From the NCBI RefSeq assembly GCF_947500405.1, contig NZ_CANMRY010000004.1, positions 336,812 to 400,811 of the forward strand: a stretch of 64,000 nucleotides of DNA, in the 5' to 3' direction. Below the pieces are notes generated by a model. The model saw only the letters and a list, made by a program, of their open reading frames with translations, was not told the DNA's origin and did not search any database. Below, in pieces: positions 17,602 to 27,215 of the stretch (position 1 is its first letter; each line of letters starts with the position of its first letter). This DNA is from an uncultured Maribacter sp. GTDB lineage: Bacteria; Bacteroidota; Bacteroidia; Flavobacteriales; Flavobacteriaceae. The position numbers were made by a program, and so were the translations under genes.

Positions 17602-18927
17602 ATGAAAAAACTAGAATTGCATTGGCAAATTCTAATAGGTATGCTATTTGGAATTGCTTTTGGCTTTGTAATGACACAATTGGACTGGGGAGTAAACTTT
17701 GTAACCAATTGGATTAAGCCTTTAGGAACTATTTTTATTAAGCTTTTAAAGCTTATTGCTATTCCACTAATAATTGCTTCTTTAATTAAAGGAATTTCTG
17801 ATTTAAAAGACATTTCTAAATTTAAAAACATAGGAATACGAACTATTGTAATTTATATTTTTACGACCATTGTTGCTATTACTATTGGATTGGTACTAGT
17901 AAACCTTACTAAGCCAGGAGATGGCATATCTGAAGAAACTATTACAAAATTAACTAATACTTACGCTCAAGATAGTGGCGTGTTGGCTAAGATTAATGAA
18001 GCTACAAACCAAAAAGGGGCAGGTCCTTTACAATTTTTAGTGGATATGGTTCCAGATAATGCTGTAAAGGCAATGGGGAGTAATAGTTTAATGCTACAAG
18101 TTATCTTTTTTGCTATTTTCTTAGGAATAAGTATGTTGCTAATTGGGGAGAAGAAAGCACAGCCGTTAAAAGACTTTTTTGATTCTTTGAATGATGTGGT
18201 TTTAAAAATGGTAGATTTAATAATGCTTACAGCTCCTTATGCTGTTTTTGCTCTTTTAGCAAGTGTAGTTGTTTCTTCTAGTGATCCAGATTTATTGTTA
18301 GCACTTTTAAAATATGCACTCGTTGTAGTTGGTGGATTGTTGTTAATGATAGTTTTTTATTCTATTGTTGTAGCAGTTTATACTAAGAAAAGTCCATTTT
18401 GGTTTTTAAAACAAATGAGTCCGGCACAATTATTAGCATTTTCTACATCATCTAGTGCAGCAACACTGCCAGTTACAATGGAAAGGGTAGAAGAGCATAT
18501 AGGTGTAGATAAAGAAGTTTCTAGTTTTGTTCTACCTGTAGGAGCAACTATAAATATGGATGGTACAAGTTTGTATCAAGGTGTTGCAGCAGTATTTATT
18601 GCGCAAGCCTTAAGTTTTGACCTTTCTCTTGCAGACCAATTAACTATAGTGTTAACCGCTCTTTTGGCTTCTATTGGTTCTGCGGCTGTGCCTGGAGCAG
18701 GTATGGTAATGCTAGTAATTGTATTAGAATCGGTTGGTTTTCCGCCAGATAAGTTTGCTGTAGGTTTGGCTTTAATATTTGCTGTAGATAGGCCGTTAGA
18801 CATGTGTAGAACTGTTATAAATGTTACAGGAGATGCAACAGTATCTATGGTTGTAGCTAAATCTGTAGGAAAGTTAGGAAAACCTAATGTTAAAAACTGG
18901 GATGATAATTTAAAGGAAGTTCGTTAA
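17602..18927 (+). CDS. Dicarboxylate/amino acid:cation symporter (DAACS family)
   Basis: The 441-residue inner-membrane transporter is of the GltP/SLC1 family. Diagnostic motifs are the serine-rich hairpin FSTSSSAATLPVT, the unwound TM7 motif NMDGTSLYQG, the second hairpin in AAVPGAGMVML and the substrate-binding TM8 DRPLDMCRTVINVTGD. It imports glutamate, aspartate or C4-dicarboxylates with Na+ or H+. About eight membrane helices are visible and the length is standard. The Arg in DMCRT suggests acidic substrates. A terminator follows. Confidence 0.92.
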   Translation: MKKLELHWQILIGMLFGIAFGFVMTQLDWGVNFVTNWIKPLGTIFIKLLKLIAIPLIIASLIKGISDLKDISKFKNIGIRTIVIYIFTTIVAITIGLVLVNLTKPGDGISEETITKLTNTYAQDSGVLAKINEATNQKGAGPLQFLVDMVPDNAVKAMGSNSLMLQVIFFAIFLGISMLLIGEKKAQPLKDFFDSLNDVVLKMVDLIMLTAPYAVFALLASVVVSSSDPDLLLALLKYALVVVGGLLLMIVFYSIVVAVYTKKSPFWFLKQMSPAQLLAFSTSSSAATLPVTMERVEEHIGVDKEVSSFVLPVGATINMDGTSLYQGVAAVFIAQALSFDLSLADQLTIVLTALLASIGSAAVPGAGMVMLVIVLESVGFPPDKFAVGLALIFAVDRPLDMCRTVINVTGDATVSMVVAKSVGKLGKPNVKNWDDNLKEVR

Positions 18928-18949
18928 GAACTAACTAAAAATAGTATTT

Positions 18950-18980
18950 AAAAGGGGGTAAATTTATTTAGCCCCTTTTT
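18950..18980. terminator. Bidirectional terminator
   Basis: The stem AAAAGGGG / CCCCTTTT has an inner TAAAT/ATTTA extension and is flanked by A- and T-runs. It lies between the convergent symporter and mechanosensitive channel genes. Confidence 0.8.
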
Positions 18981-20225
18981 CTATTTTTTAAAATTAGAAC
19001 TGCTAGGTAGTTCAAATCCTTCTAAGTTAAAATAAGGGATTGCGGCTAGTAAATGGTCAAAAATATCAGCCATTATATATTCATAATTCTCCCAGCGTTT
19101 GTCAGAGCTAAAAGCATAAATTTCTATAGGTAAACCTTGGCTGGTAGGGGCAAGTTGTCTTGCCATAATCATCATTTCTTTATTTATACCAGAGTGGTTA
19201 TTTAGATACAAATCTACATATTTTCTAAAAACACCAATATTAGTAAGGTTTCTACCATTTATTAAGACCGATTTATCAATCTTATTTTGTTGATTATAGT
19301 TCTTTATATCTTCTTCTTTTGAAGACAGGTAAGGGGCTAACAAACTAATGTTTTTTAGGGCTTCTAATTCACTTTTGGTTAAAAAATGTATACTCTCTTG
19401 TTTTAGGATTAAAGAGCGTTTAATTCGTCTCCCTTGTGCATTAGTCATCCCGCGCCAGTTCCTGAAAGAGTCAGATATTAAAGCGTATGTTGGTATTGTG
19501 GTAATTGTTTTGTCAAAATTTTGAACTTTTACGGTAGATAGGTTAATTTCTATAACATCGCCATCGGCACCATATTTTTCAAAGGTTATCCAATCTCCAA
19601 TACGCACCATATCATTAATGGAAACCTGTATACTTGCAACAAAACCAAGAATAGTGTCCCTAAATACTAAAATAATAATAGCAGAAGCAGTACCTAAAGC
19701 GGTAAGAAACTTCCATAACTCCATCCCTGTGATAATAGAAAAAGCAAATAAAATACCAATACCCCAAGAAAATATCATAAACACCTGTATATAGCTATCT
19801 ATAGGTTTGTCTTTAAGGTTAGGAAGGGTTTTAAAAAAATCTTTTAGTGTATTTAATAAGCTACGAACAATCCAAAGGAAAAGTACAATGCCAAAAACTT
19901 CAATTACTTTAAATAGGATATTTTCTAACTTTGGAAAATCTCTAAATATATGTGGTATAGTTTCGTATGCAATAAGAATAGGGGCAATATGAGCAATATT
20001 TCTTGGGGTTTTATTGCGAACTAAAAAATCATCGAATTGTGTTTTAGATTTACTAATGAGTTTTCCAAAAGCATTAATTATTATTTTCTTTATAATAAAA
20101 TCTACAAGTAATAAAATTAGAGTTAAAGCAACTACTAAAATTAACATGTTTAAGTATTTTGCCCAAACTTCAGAAACTCCTATGTTCTGCAGTTCATTAT
20201 ATAGCCAATGGGATAATTTTTCCAT
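18981..20225 (-). CDS. Mechanosensitive ion channel (MscS family, YbdG-like)
   Basis: The 414-residue inner-membrane protein has about five hydrophobic segments in the first half (LMLILVVALTLILLLVDFII, LFLWIVRSLL and others). The MscS pore/beta domain follows (GTASAIIILVFRDTILGFVASIQVS, then MVRIGDWITFEKYGADGDV) with a C-terminal cytosolic domain. The YbdG-like group contributes to hypo-osmotic adaptation. The start is taken as the ATG at 20225; a TTG three codons upstream is less likely. It is monocistronic. Confidence 0.9.
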   Translation of the reverse strand: MEKLSHWLYNELQNIGVSEVWAKYLNMLILVVALTLILLLVDFIIKKIIINAFGKLISKSKTQFDDFLVRNKTPRNIAHIAPILIAYETIPHIFRDFPKLENILFKVIEVFGIVLFLWIVRSLLNTLKDFFKTLPNLKDKPIDSYIQVFMIFSWGIGILFAFSIITGMELWKFLTALGTASAIIILVFRDTILGFVASIQVSINDMVRIGDWITFEKYGADGDVIEINLSTVKVQNFDKTITTIPTYALISDSFRNWRGMTNAQGRRIKRSLILKQESIHFLTKSELEALKNISLLAPYLSSKEEDIKNYNQQNKIDKSVLINGRNLTNIGVFRKYVDLYLNNHSGINKEMMIMARQLAPTSQGLPIEIYAFSSDKRWENYEYIMADIFDHLLAAIPYFNLEGFELPSSSNFKK

Positions 20226-20288
20226 AAATAACAAATAAAAATTAGCACAAAATTAGTGTTTTGCGTATTAAATGAAGATTTAAATTTT

Positions 20289-20699
20289 TTAATCTAAAAA
20301 CTTAGTTTTTAATTCTGGTGTTGGTATCATGCAATGGTCTTCTTTACCAAACCAACGATATCTATTTTTAGCAATAAAATCGTATACGAAATTTCTAAAA
20401 CCCATGGGAAGTGCTTTGAATATAGATATAAACCTCCAAGGAGTATTTAAATATTTTACTATTTCTAATGCAGCATCAGATTTTACGTAGTATGCTACAT
20501 TGGGTTCTATAAGTATTATAGAATCCATGTTTTTTGGGTCTATTCTCCGTTCTTCTAAAAGTTTTTTTCCTGTTTCACTTTGTAAAGGGGTAAAAAGAAA
20601 AACATTTTGAGTGTCTCTTTTAATTATAAATTGAATAGCACCATTACAAAGGTTACAAACACCATCAAATAAAATAATTTTTTTAGTAGGACTAGACAT
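20289..20699 (-). CDS. Thiol-disulfide oxidoreductase DCC family protein (DUF393)
   Basis: The 136-residue protein begins with the family hallmark FDGVCNLCNGAIQFIIKRD (residues 10-28), containing the DxxCxxC motif that gives DCC proteins their name. The RWFGKEDHCMIP end is also typical. The family has a thioredoxin-like fold and is predicted to be a redox protein without a defined substrate. It follows mutS2 by 2 bp, so it is co-transcribed and probably translationally coupled; a functional link to MutS2 is not evident. Confidence 0.88.
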   Translation of the reverse strand: MSSPTKKIILFDGVCNLCNGAIQFIIKRDTQNVFLFTPLQSETGKKLLEERRIDPKNMDSIILIEPNVAYYVKSDAALEIVKYLNTPWRFISIFKALPMGFRNFVYDFIAKNRYRWFGKEDHCMIPTPELKTKFLD

Positions 20700-20701
20700 T
20701 T

Positions 20702-22873
20702 TTATTTTTTTCTTTCTACAAGTTCCAGCTTATCTAAAGCTACATTAGTGGTAAAAATACCGTAATTTATAAAGGCTTTTTTCTTTTCAATTTTATCAAT
20801 ACTACCAACAGATTTGCTGTCAATTAATCTAACTCGGTCTCCAATTTTAAAAATAACTTTTGGTTTGTTTTTTTCTCTAATTATAGCTCTTTTCTTTTCT
20901 ACCTTTTTTTCTTCTCGTATTACTTTTACTTTTTCAATAACCTCTTTTTCGGTTACTGCTTTTTTAGCTTTTTCGGCCTTTGCTTGTTTTGCAGTTTTCT
21001 TTTTACGTTTGCTATTTTCAGTTTCAACAACACGTAACATTTCCGAAACTAAGACTCTTTTTTTCTTATCTCTAAAATAACGCTCAGCAAGTGTGTTTAC
21101 TTTATTTCCTAAATAAATCATACGTTGGTTGTGGTCGTATAATTCTTGGTAATTTTCTAGTTTAGATTTTATTTTAGCATTTAACTCTTCTAAACGTTGG
21201 TTTTCTACTCTGGCTTTGTTCTCTTCTTCTTGCAGTCTAGAGCCGGTTTTAACCATTTTGCTTCGTTCTTTTTGCATTTTAGATATGGTGGCATCAAAAC
21301 GAACTTTACCACGTTCTATCTTCTTTTTAGCTTTATTTATTAAGCTATATGGAATGCCATTTTTCTGAGCTACTTCAAAAGTAAAAGAACTACCAGCTTC
21401 TCCTAAAACTAGTTGAAAAGTGGGTTCTAAGGTTTTTCCATTAAAAAGCATGTTTGCATTAGAAATATGAGGCAATTCATTCGCTAACAATTTTAAATTA
21501 GCATAGTGAGTGGTTATTACACCGTAGGCTTCTCTTTCATAAAACACCTCCAAAAATGTTTCGGCAAGTGCACCTCCCAATTCAGGGTCACTACCAGTTC
21601 CAAATTCATCAATTAAAAACAAAGTATTAGAGTTGCATTTACGCAAAAACTGATTCATGTTTTTTAATCTATAGCTATAGGTACTTAATTGGTTTTCTAT
21701 AGATTGATTATCTCCAATGTCTGTTAGAACTTTATCAAATAAACACATTTTACTACGTTCGTGCACAGGAACTAATAAACCACTTTGCAGCATTACTTGC
21801 AGTAATCCTATAGTTTTTAAGGTAATACTTTTTCCACCAGCGTTAGGGCCAGAAATTACAATGATTCTGTTTTCTGGGTGTAGTTCTATAGTTTGCGGAA
21901 AAGTTTTTTCGTTTTTAAGCTTATTATTTAAAAAGAGTAAAGGATGGTAAGCATCTCTTAAATACATTTCTTTTTCATCGCTTATTTCTGGCAGAAGAGC
22001 ATTCATTTCTGTAGCATACTTTGCTTTGGCAGAAGTAATATCTATACGACATAAAAAACGTTGGTACTCTGAAAGTAAATAATTATAAGGTTTTATTACA
22101 CTTGTTAGTTCGTTAAGAATGCGTTGAATTTCTTCTTTTTCTTCGAACTCTAAATTATTAAGTTCTCTACTGTAACGTAATGTAGCTTCGGGTTCTATGT
22201 AAACAATACTACCTGTTTTAGAAGTGCCCATAACAGAACCTTTTATTTTTTTGCGATACATAGCTTTAACCGCTAAAACCCTACGGTTTTCTACAACAGA
22301 TTCTCTTATGTCATCTAAATAATCAGAACTTTGATAGGTGTTTAAAGCAGATAAAAAACTCTGATTAATCTTGCCTTTAACTTGGCTCATTTGTCTACGA
22401 AGACTTAATAATGTGTTTGATGCATTATCTTTTATTTCTCCGAATTTATCTATAACTCCGTTAATTAAAGTAGGAATTTCTTTGTTTTCATCAAACTCCT
22501 CGCTATAATTAAATAGTAAAGGATAGTATTCTCTAAATTTTTTAAGAAATTTTTTGTGTGTACTAACTGTTGTACAAATACTACTAATTCTTCTAAACCC
22601 AAGAAGTTCTAGGGTAGTATTTTCTATTTTTAAGAGTTTAAGTTCTTTGTTTATACTATCAAAACTGTGGTTAGGTATTTTATTTTCGCTTATTAAAGAA
22701 GATAAGTATTCTGAGGTTTGCCCTAGTACTTTCATTAATTCATCTTCTTCTTTAATAGGGGTAATGAGTAATGCTTGTTCTTTGCCAAGTTCTGTAATAC
22801 TCCTTGCGGCAATTTGCTTAAGAACTGTAGGGAACTCTAAATCCTGTAATGTTTTACTATGTATACTTTCCAT
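20702..22873 (-). CDS. mutS2: MutS2 family ATPase without Smr domain
   Basis: The 723-residue protein has the MutS core and clamp helices (1-330), Walker A GPNAGGKS at 342-349, Walker B/D-loop LIDEFGTGSDPELGG, and a long charged coiled-coil (about 520-660). It ends with an SH3/KOW-like segment (IGDRVRLIDSKSVGSIDKIE). The C-terminal Smr nuclease domain of canonical MutS2 is absent; the protein stops about 45 residues after the KOW-like motif. MutS2 acts in anti-recombination or rescue of collided ribosomes, depending on the lineage. The lack of Smr argues against endonuclease activity in this protein. Confidence 0.92.
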   Translation of the reverse strand: MESIHSKTLQDLEFPTVLKQIAARSITELGKEQALLITPIKEEDELMKVLGQTSEYLSSLISENKIPNHSFDSINKELKLLKIENTTLELLGFRRISSICTTVSTHKKFLKKFREYYPLLFNYSEEFDENKEIPTLINGVIDKFGEIKDNASNTLLSLRRQMSQVKGKINQSFLSALNTYQSSDYLDDIRESVVENRRVLAVKAMYRKKIKGSVMGTSKTGSIVYIEPEATLRYSRELNNLEFEEKEEIQRILNELTSVIKPYNYLLSEYQRFLCRIDITSAKAKYATEMNALLPEISDEKEMYLRDAYHPLLFLNNKLKNEKTFPQTIELHPENRIIVISGPNAGGKSITLKTIGLLQVMLQSGLLVPVHERSKMCLFDKVLTDIGDNQSIENQLSTYSYRLKNMNQFLRKCNSNTLFLIDEFGTGSDPELGGALAETFLEVFYEREAYGVITTHYANLKLLANELPHISNANMLFNGKTLEPTFQLVLGEAGSSFTFEVAQKNGIPYSLINKAKKKIERGKVRFDATISKMQKERSKMVKTGSRLQEEENKARVENQRLEELNAKIKSKLENYQELYDHNQRMIYLGNKVNTLAERYFRDKKKRVLVSEMLRVVETENSKRKKKTAKQAKAEKAKKAVTEKEVIEKVKVIREEKKVEKKRAIIREKNKPKVIFKIGDRVRLIDSKSVGSIDKIEKKKAFINYGIFTTNVALDKLELVERKK

Positions 22874-23087
22874 CTAAATTTTGGTAGAATACAAAGGTAG
22901 GCATTGAAGCTGATATTAAAAATGTATAGTTATTAGATGAATTAAATGTATTGGTACAAAAATAATTGGTAAATACTGTGTTTTTATAATGTTGTAAGGA
23001 TAATAATCTACGTTTAAAAGCAATAAAAAGAGGCTTTTGTAGTTCTATTTAGGTTAAAACCAAATTAAAATTAAATAACCTTTACTA

Positions 23088-24137
23088 ATGAAAAAGCCCG
23101 TTAAAATACTTGTACACTTAGTTTTTCTAGTTTTAATATCTGCATGTGGTTCTACAAATAGAATGACAATGGGAGTAACTGAGCCAGCTATTGTTCATCT
23201 TTCATCTGATGTTAAAAGGGTTGGTATTATAAATAGGAGTTTACCTTCTGAAGGTAACGCCACACTTGATAAAATTGATAAAATTTTATCTGCAGAAGGA
23301 ATGAACCTAGATAAAAAAGGCTCTGAAGCTGCAATTTCATCTTTATCTTCTGAACTTTCGGTAATTAAAAGTTTTGAAGAAATAAAAATAATTGAAGGTG
23401 TAGAAGAGATAAAAAAAGGGTTAAACGTTTTTCCGGCAACACTTTCTTGGGATATAATAGAAAGACTTTGTCAAGAAAATAATGTAGACGTTATTTTTTC
23501 TTTAGCCTATTATGATACAGATACTAAAACAGATTATAAGGTTACTACCATGAAATTACCAAATAGTTTAGGGGTTGATGTAGATGTTCCCGCACAAGAG
23601 GTGACCCTAAATACGCAAGTAAATTGTGGTTGGCGACTATACGACCCGCATACCAAAGAGGTTGTTGATGCTCGAAAATTTACCAAAAACATGGTTTTTA
23701 GAGGTAAAGGAATAAACCCAATGAAGGCAGTAGAAGCAGTAGCAGATAGAAATGAAACAGTACAAGAATATAGTAGAAATGTGGGTATTGCATATGCTAA
23801 AAGATTAATACCTAGAAATGTTAGAGTTTCTAGAGAGTATTTTATGAGTGGAACTGATAATTTTAAAATATCTCATAGAAGAGCAGTAGCTGGTGATTGG
23901 GATGGTGCTGCAGAATTATGGGAAAAAGAACTTAGTAACCCAGATGTTAAAATAGCTGGTCGTGCAAATTATAATATGGCCATTAGTAGTGAAATTAATG
24001 GAGATTTAGATAAAGCCATAGAATATGCTTCAAAATCTTATACAGATTATGAGAATAATATGGCTATTGATTATGTGAAAATATTGAGATACCGTGTTAA
24101 ACAAAATAATATCTTAAATCAGCAAAGGACTAATTAA
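23088..24137 (+). CDS. DUF6340 family lipoprotein with TPR-like C-terminus
   Basis: The 349-residue lipoprotein has a signal peptide ending in the lipobox LISAC (Cys20). The body starts with VKRVGIINRSLPSEGN and contains FPATLSWDIIERLCQENNVDVIFSLAYYDTD, both typical of the DUF6340 family seen in Bacteroidota. The last 80 residues (AVAGDWDGAAELWEKEL, YNMAISSEINGDLDKAIEYA) form two TPR-like helix pairs. The function is unknown. It is monocistronic, and the 215-bp upstream gap shows no clear element. Confidence 0.85.
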   Translation: MKKPVKILVHLVFLVLISACGSTNRMTMGVTEPAIVHLSSDVKRVGIINRSLPSEGNATLDKIDKILSAEGMNLDKKGSEAAISSLSSELSVIKSFEEIKIIEGVEEIKKGLNVFPATLSWDIIERLCQENNVDVIFSLAYYDTDTKTDYKVTTMKLPNSLGVDVDVPAQEVTLNTQVNCGWRLYDPHTKEVVDARKFTKNMVFRGKGINPMKAVEAVADRNETVQEYSRNVGIAYAKRLIPRNVRVSREYFMSGTDNFKISHRRAVAGDWDGAAELWEKELSNPDVKIAGRANYNMAISSEINGDLDKAIEYASKSYTDYENNMAIDYVKILRYRVKQNNILNQQRTN

Positions 24138-24303
24138 AGTGAAATTTATTTACGCATTAGTCTAGATTTATATGCACTTAGGTTAGCATAAATTTTAAAA
24201 ATTATTTTTTGTAAAGTAATAAATAGTTACTTTGCTAAGTATATTTAGTAATAAATTCATAGCTATTCCATATTTTTAAAAAGTATATTAATATGCTTTT
24301 AAA

Positions 24304-24969
24304 ATGATAGAAAATCTAGACATCTCTTGGAGAAACATTCTAAAGGAAGAATTAAGTAAGGATTATTTTAAAAAATTAGAATCTTTTGTTACTCTAGAGT
24401 ATAAAGAGCATAGGTGTTATCCTGAGAAAGAGAATATTTGGTCGGCTTTTAATTACTGTACTATAAAGGATGTAAAAGTTGTTATAATAGGGCAGGATCC
24501 ATATCATGGGAAAGATCAGGCAAACGGACTTTGTTTTTCTGTTCAGGATGGGATAAAGCATCCACCTTCATTAGTTAATATTTTCAAAGAATTAGAAACG
24601 GATTTAAATATACCTTATCCCATAAGTGGTAATTTAGAGCGTTGGGCTAAGCAAGGAGTATTCTTATTAAATGCAACGCTAACTGTACGGGAAGGAAATC
24701 CTGGAAGCCATCAAAAAAAAGGTTGGGAAAAATTCACAGATGCAGTAATTACAGAGCTTTCTAAACAAAAAGAAGGAGTGGTATTTATGTTATGGGGCGG
24801 CTATGCAAAGAAAAAGGCAAAACTAATAGATGTGAATAAACACTATGTGTTGGTTTCTGGACATCCTTCTCCTTTAAGTGCAAATCGTGGTTATTGGTTT
24901 GGAAATTCACATTTTAGTAGGTGCAATTTTTTGTTATGTAAAAAAATGTTAAAAAAAATAGACTGGTAG
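24304..24969 (+). CDS. ung: Uracil-DNA glycosylase (family 1)
   Basis: The 221-residue base-excision repair enzyme removes uracil from DNA. The catalytic Asp65 is in GQDPYHG (63-69), the uracil-binding and water-coordinating residues follow in GLCFSV, and the intercalation loop HPSPLSANRGYW carries the catalytic His. Length and motif order are those of family 1 UNG. The start is an ATG. It is single, with no linked repair genes next to it, and no operator like that of the 1.4-kb locus is seen upstream. Confidence 0.97.
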   Translation: MIENLDISWRNILKEELSKDYFKKLESFVTLEYKEHRCYPEKENIWSAFNYCTIKDVKVVIIGQDPYHGKDQANGLCFSVQDGIKHPPSLVNIFKELETDLNIPYPISGNLERWAKQGVFLLNATLTVREGNPGSHQKKGWEKFTDAVITELSKQKEGVVFMLWGGYAKKKAKLIDVNKHYVLVSGHPSPLSANRGYWFGNSHFSRCNFLLCKKMLKKIDW

Positions 24970-25062
24970 TTGTTTGTTTAGGTAATTTTACTTAAATTTA
25001 ATAGTGTATATTCTTACAATATTATTAATATACTAGAACAAACTTACTTAAAAACTAAAAAC

Positions 25063-25503
25063 ATGAGCAACTTTTCTCACTTAAACTCAATTTTGTTGAT
25101 AGATGATGACGAATCTAGCAACTTTTTAAATACAATATTCATTAATAAGCTTAATGTTAATATTGATGTGCACTCTACCTTAAATGGACAAGAAGGTCTT
25201 GACTTTATAATGAATAAAGGGGATTTTGAAGGGGATGATAAATTAGCAACTCCTTGTATGATTATGTTAGATATTAATATGCCATTAATGAATGGTTGGC
25301 AATTTTTGGAAAAATATGACGAACTTGTTCCTGAAGAAATTAAGAAGGATATTTTTATTGTTTTGGTAACAATTAGTGATAGCGCGGAGGACAAACGTAG
25401 AGCTAAAGAAAACCCTTACATTAATGAGTATATTCAAAAACCACTTTCTGATATTAAATTTAAAAAGTTAATAAATAAGCATTTTAAAGAAGTAGTAGCT
25501 TAG
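25063..25503 (+). CDS. Single-domain response regulator (CheY-like)
   Basis: The 146-residue receiver domain has acidic pocket Asp14-16 (LLIDDDES), phosphoacceptor Asp70 in MIMLDINMPLMNGW, and the conserved Lys in YIQKPLSD. No output domain follows, so it signals by protein contact. A 50-residue N-terminal half with an insertion (NKGDFEGDDKLAT) before the phospho-Asp strand is typical of Bacteroidota single-domain regulators. No cognate kinase is adjacent. The 3' end overlaps the convergent substrate-binding-protein gene by 4 bp. Confidence 0.9.
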   Translation: MSNFSHLNSILLIDDDESSNFLNTIFINKLNVNIDVHSTLNGQEGLDFIMNKGDFEGDDKLATPCMIMLDINMPLMNGWQFLEKYDELVPEEIKKDIFIVLVTISDSAEDKRRAKENPYINEYIQKPLSDIKFKKLINKHFKEVVA

Positions 25504-26345
25504 TATAGTATATCTACCGGATTTAATTTATCTTGAATTAAATTTAATGTTTTTAAGCTTTCTTGAACTTTAATTACGGTAGCTATTTTTAACTGCTCTT
25601 GGCTCCAAGATGTAATACTTAACCATTCCTGTATATCTTCTAATCTCTGCTCGTATTTATTAGATAAGGTGCGGTCTATGCTTGGAATAAATTTAAATTC
25701 TGAAGTATATGTATTTATTACTTCTAAAATATGTGTAACTAAACTTTTATTAGTATCTAAGAATTGTTTATTTCCTGCAATTACAAAACATGGCCATGGT
25801 GTAGGAAAATCGCCTAACCTTTTAAATATATTACTATCTACTAATGGTTTAGTGGTAAAATGCTCCCACATAAAGTAATCTGCGGTACCATTTGTTAACC
25901 CATCTATTGCTCCATTAAGGTTGTTAATTACTTTAAAGTTTAACTCATTGGTATTCCAGCCTTGTTGTTGCGCATGAATGTATGCCATAAGGTGACTTCC
26001 GCTACCGTATCTACTAATAGCTGCTTTAGTATTTTGTAATTCTGAAATTTTGTTAAACTTGCTATTTGCACTTACGTGAATTCCCCATTGTAATGAAGTA
26101 CCTATATACTTTTGAAGTATTTTTGTAGGATTACCATCATGAATACTTTTTATAATACCCTCGGTTAAAATTATAGCTAAATCTGTTTCTTCATTCTCTA
26201 GCATTTTACACATTTTTCCAGTGCCTTCTGGTATATCCATCCACTCTAAATTAATACCCCTTTCAAGAAAAGCTCCTTCTTCAATAGCTAAATGCCATGG
26301 TAAATTAAAATGTTCTGGTACTCCAATGATTTTTATTGTTTTCAA
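25500..26345 (-). CDS. Substrate-binding-protein-like domain protein lacking a signal peptide
   Basis: The 281-residue protein has the type 2 periplasmic-binding fold of the NMT1/SsuA-like class: IKIIGVPEHFNLPWHLAIEEGAFLERG at the start, a DLAIILTEG strand-loop and RYGSGSHLMAYIHA. It has no signal peptide or lipobox, so it is probably cytoplasmic, and no ABC transporter genes are nearby. The start is a TTG overlapping the stop of the nucleoside phosphorylase gene (TTGA), indicating translational coupling. It may bind a metabolite linked to nucleoside salvage or act as an enzyme; the ligand is unknown. Confidence 0.8.
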   Translation of the reverse strand: MKTIKIIGVPEHFNLPWHLAIEEGAFLERGINLEWMDIPEGTGKMCKMLENEETDLAIILTEGIIKSIHDGNPTKILQKYIGTSLQWGIHVSANSKFNKISELQNTKAAISRYGSGSHLMAYIHAQQQGWNTNELNFKVINNLNGAIDGLTNGTADYFMWEHFTTKPLVDSNIFKRLGDFPTPWPCFVIAGNKQFLDTNKSLVTHILEVINTYTSEFKFIPSIDRTLSNKYEQRLEDIQEWLSITSWSQEQLKIATVIKVQESLKTLNLIQDKLNPVDILY

Positions 26346-27214
26346 TCCTCTGTAAGTTTTTTAAGAGTGTATTTTATTAAGTCATTCATTGCTTCAGCAG
26401 GTTTTGTAGAAAACTCTCCTGTGCTTCTATTGGCAAGAATACAATTTAAAGAAACTGCTTTATGGTTAAGTAGGCTAGATAAAGCATAAATACCAGAAGT
26501 TTCCATTTCTAGGTTTGTTATTTTAAGATTTTCATATTCAAAACTAGAAAGCTTTTTATTTAAATCTGGGTATTGTACTCCAAGTCTTAGGCTACGTCCT
26601 TGAGGAGCGTAAAACCCAGTATTTGTTCCAGTAAAGCCTAATCGTATATGATTTGACTTTAGTTTGTTTCCTAATTCTTCATTGTATTTTATGATGTATG
26701 GTTCTGCTTTTTTTGGAGACCAATTTGTATGTTTAATAAAGGCATTAACAAGGTTTGTAAAGGGAGATTTTTTAGAGTTGTAAAAATGTAAAAGTCCGTC
26801 AAAACCAATTGCATATTCACTCATTAAAAAAGAATTTACTGGAATATCTGATTGTATAGATCCAGAGGTACCAATTCTAATAATATTTAAAGGTGTATGT
26901 ATTTGTTTAATTTTTCGAGTATTAAAATCTATATTAACTAAAGCATCTAGCTCATTAAGTACAATATCAATATTATCTGTGCCTATGCCTGTAGAAATTA
27001 CAGTTAAACGTTTTCCATTTAAATGCCCCGTATGAGTAACAAATTCTCTTCTTTCCTTTTTAACCTCTATAGTGTCAAAATATTTAGAAACTTTGGAAAC
27101 CCTATCTTGATCTCCTACAAATATAATAGTAGTAGCAAGGTCTTCTGGTAATATGTTTAAATGGTATATACTGCCATCATTATTTATAATAAGTTCAGAA
27201 GATGCTAAACTCAT
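26342..27214 (-). CDS. Nucleoside phosphorylase (uridine phosphorylase-like)
   Basis: The 290-residue PNP/UDP-fold protein shows the phosphate-binding N-terminal TTIIFVGDQDRVSKVSKYFD, the central GTDNIDIVLNELDAL, IRIGTSGSIQ, and the nucleoside-site strand ITNLEMETSGIYALSSLL with the expected Glu-Met-Glu. It should split a nucleoside with phosphate in the cytoplasm. It is the middle gene of a tightly coupled trio (1 bp from the upstream DUF1835 gene, 4-bp overlap with the downstream gene). Confidence 0.88.
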   Translation of the reverse strand: MSLASSELIINNDGSIYHLNILPEDLATTIIFVGDQDRVSKVSKYFDTIEVKKERREFVTHTGHLNGKRLTVISTGIGTDNIDIVLNELDALVNIDFNTRKIKQIHTPLNIIRIGTSGSIQSDIPVNSFLMSEYAIGFDGLLHFYNSKKSPFTNLVNAFIKHTNWSPKKAEPYIIKYNEELGNKLKSNHIRLGFTGTNTGFYAPQGRSLRLGVQYPDLNKKLSSFEYENLKITNLEMETSGIYALSSLLNHKAVSLNCILANRSTGEFSTKPAEAMNDLIKYTLKKLTED

Positions 27215-27215
27215 A

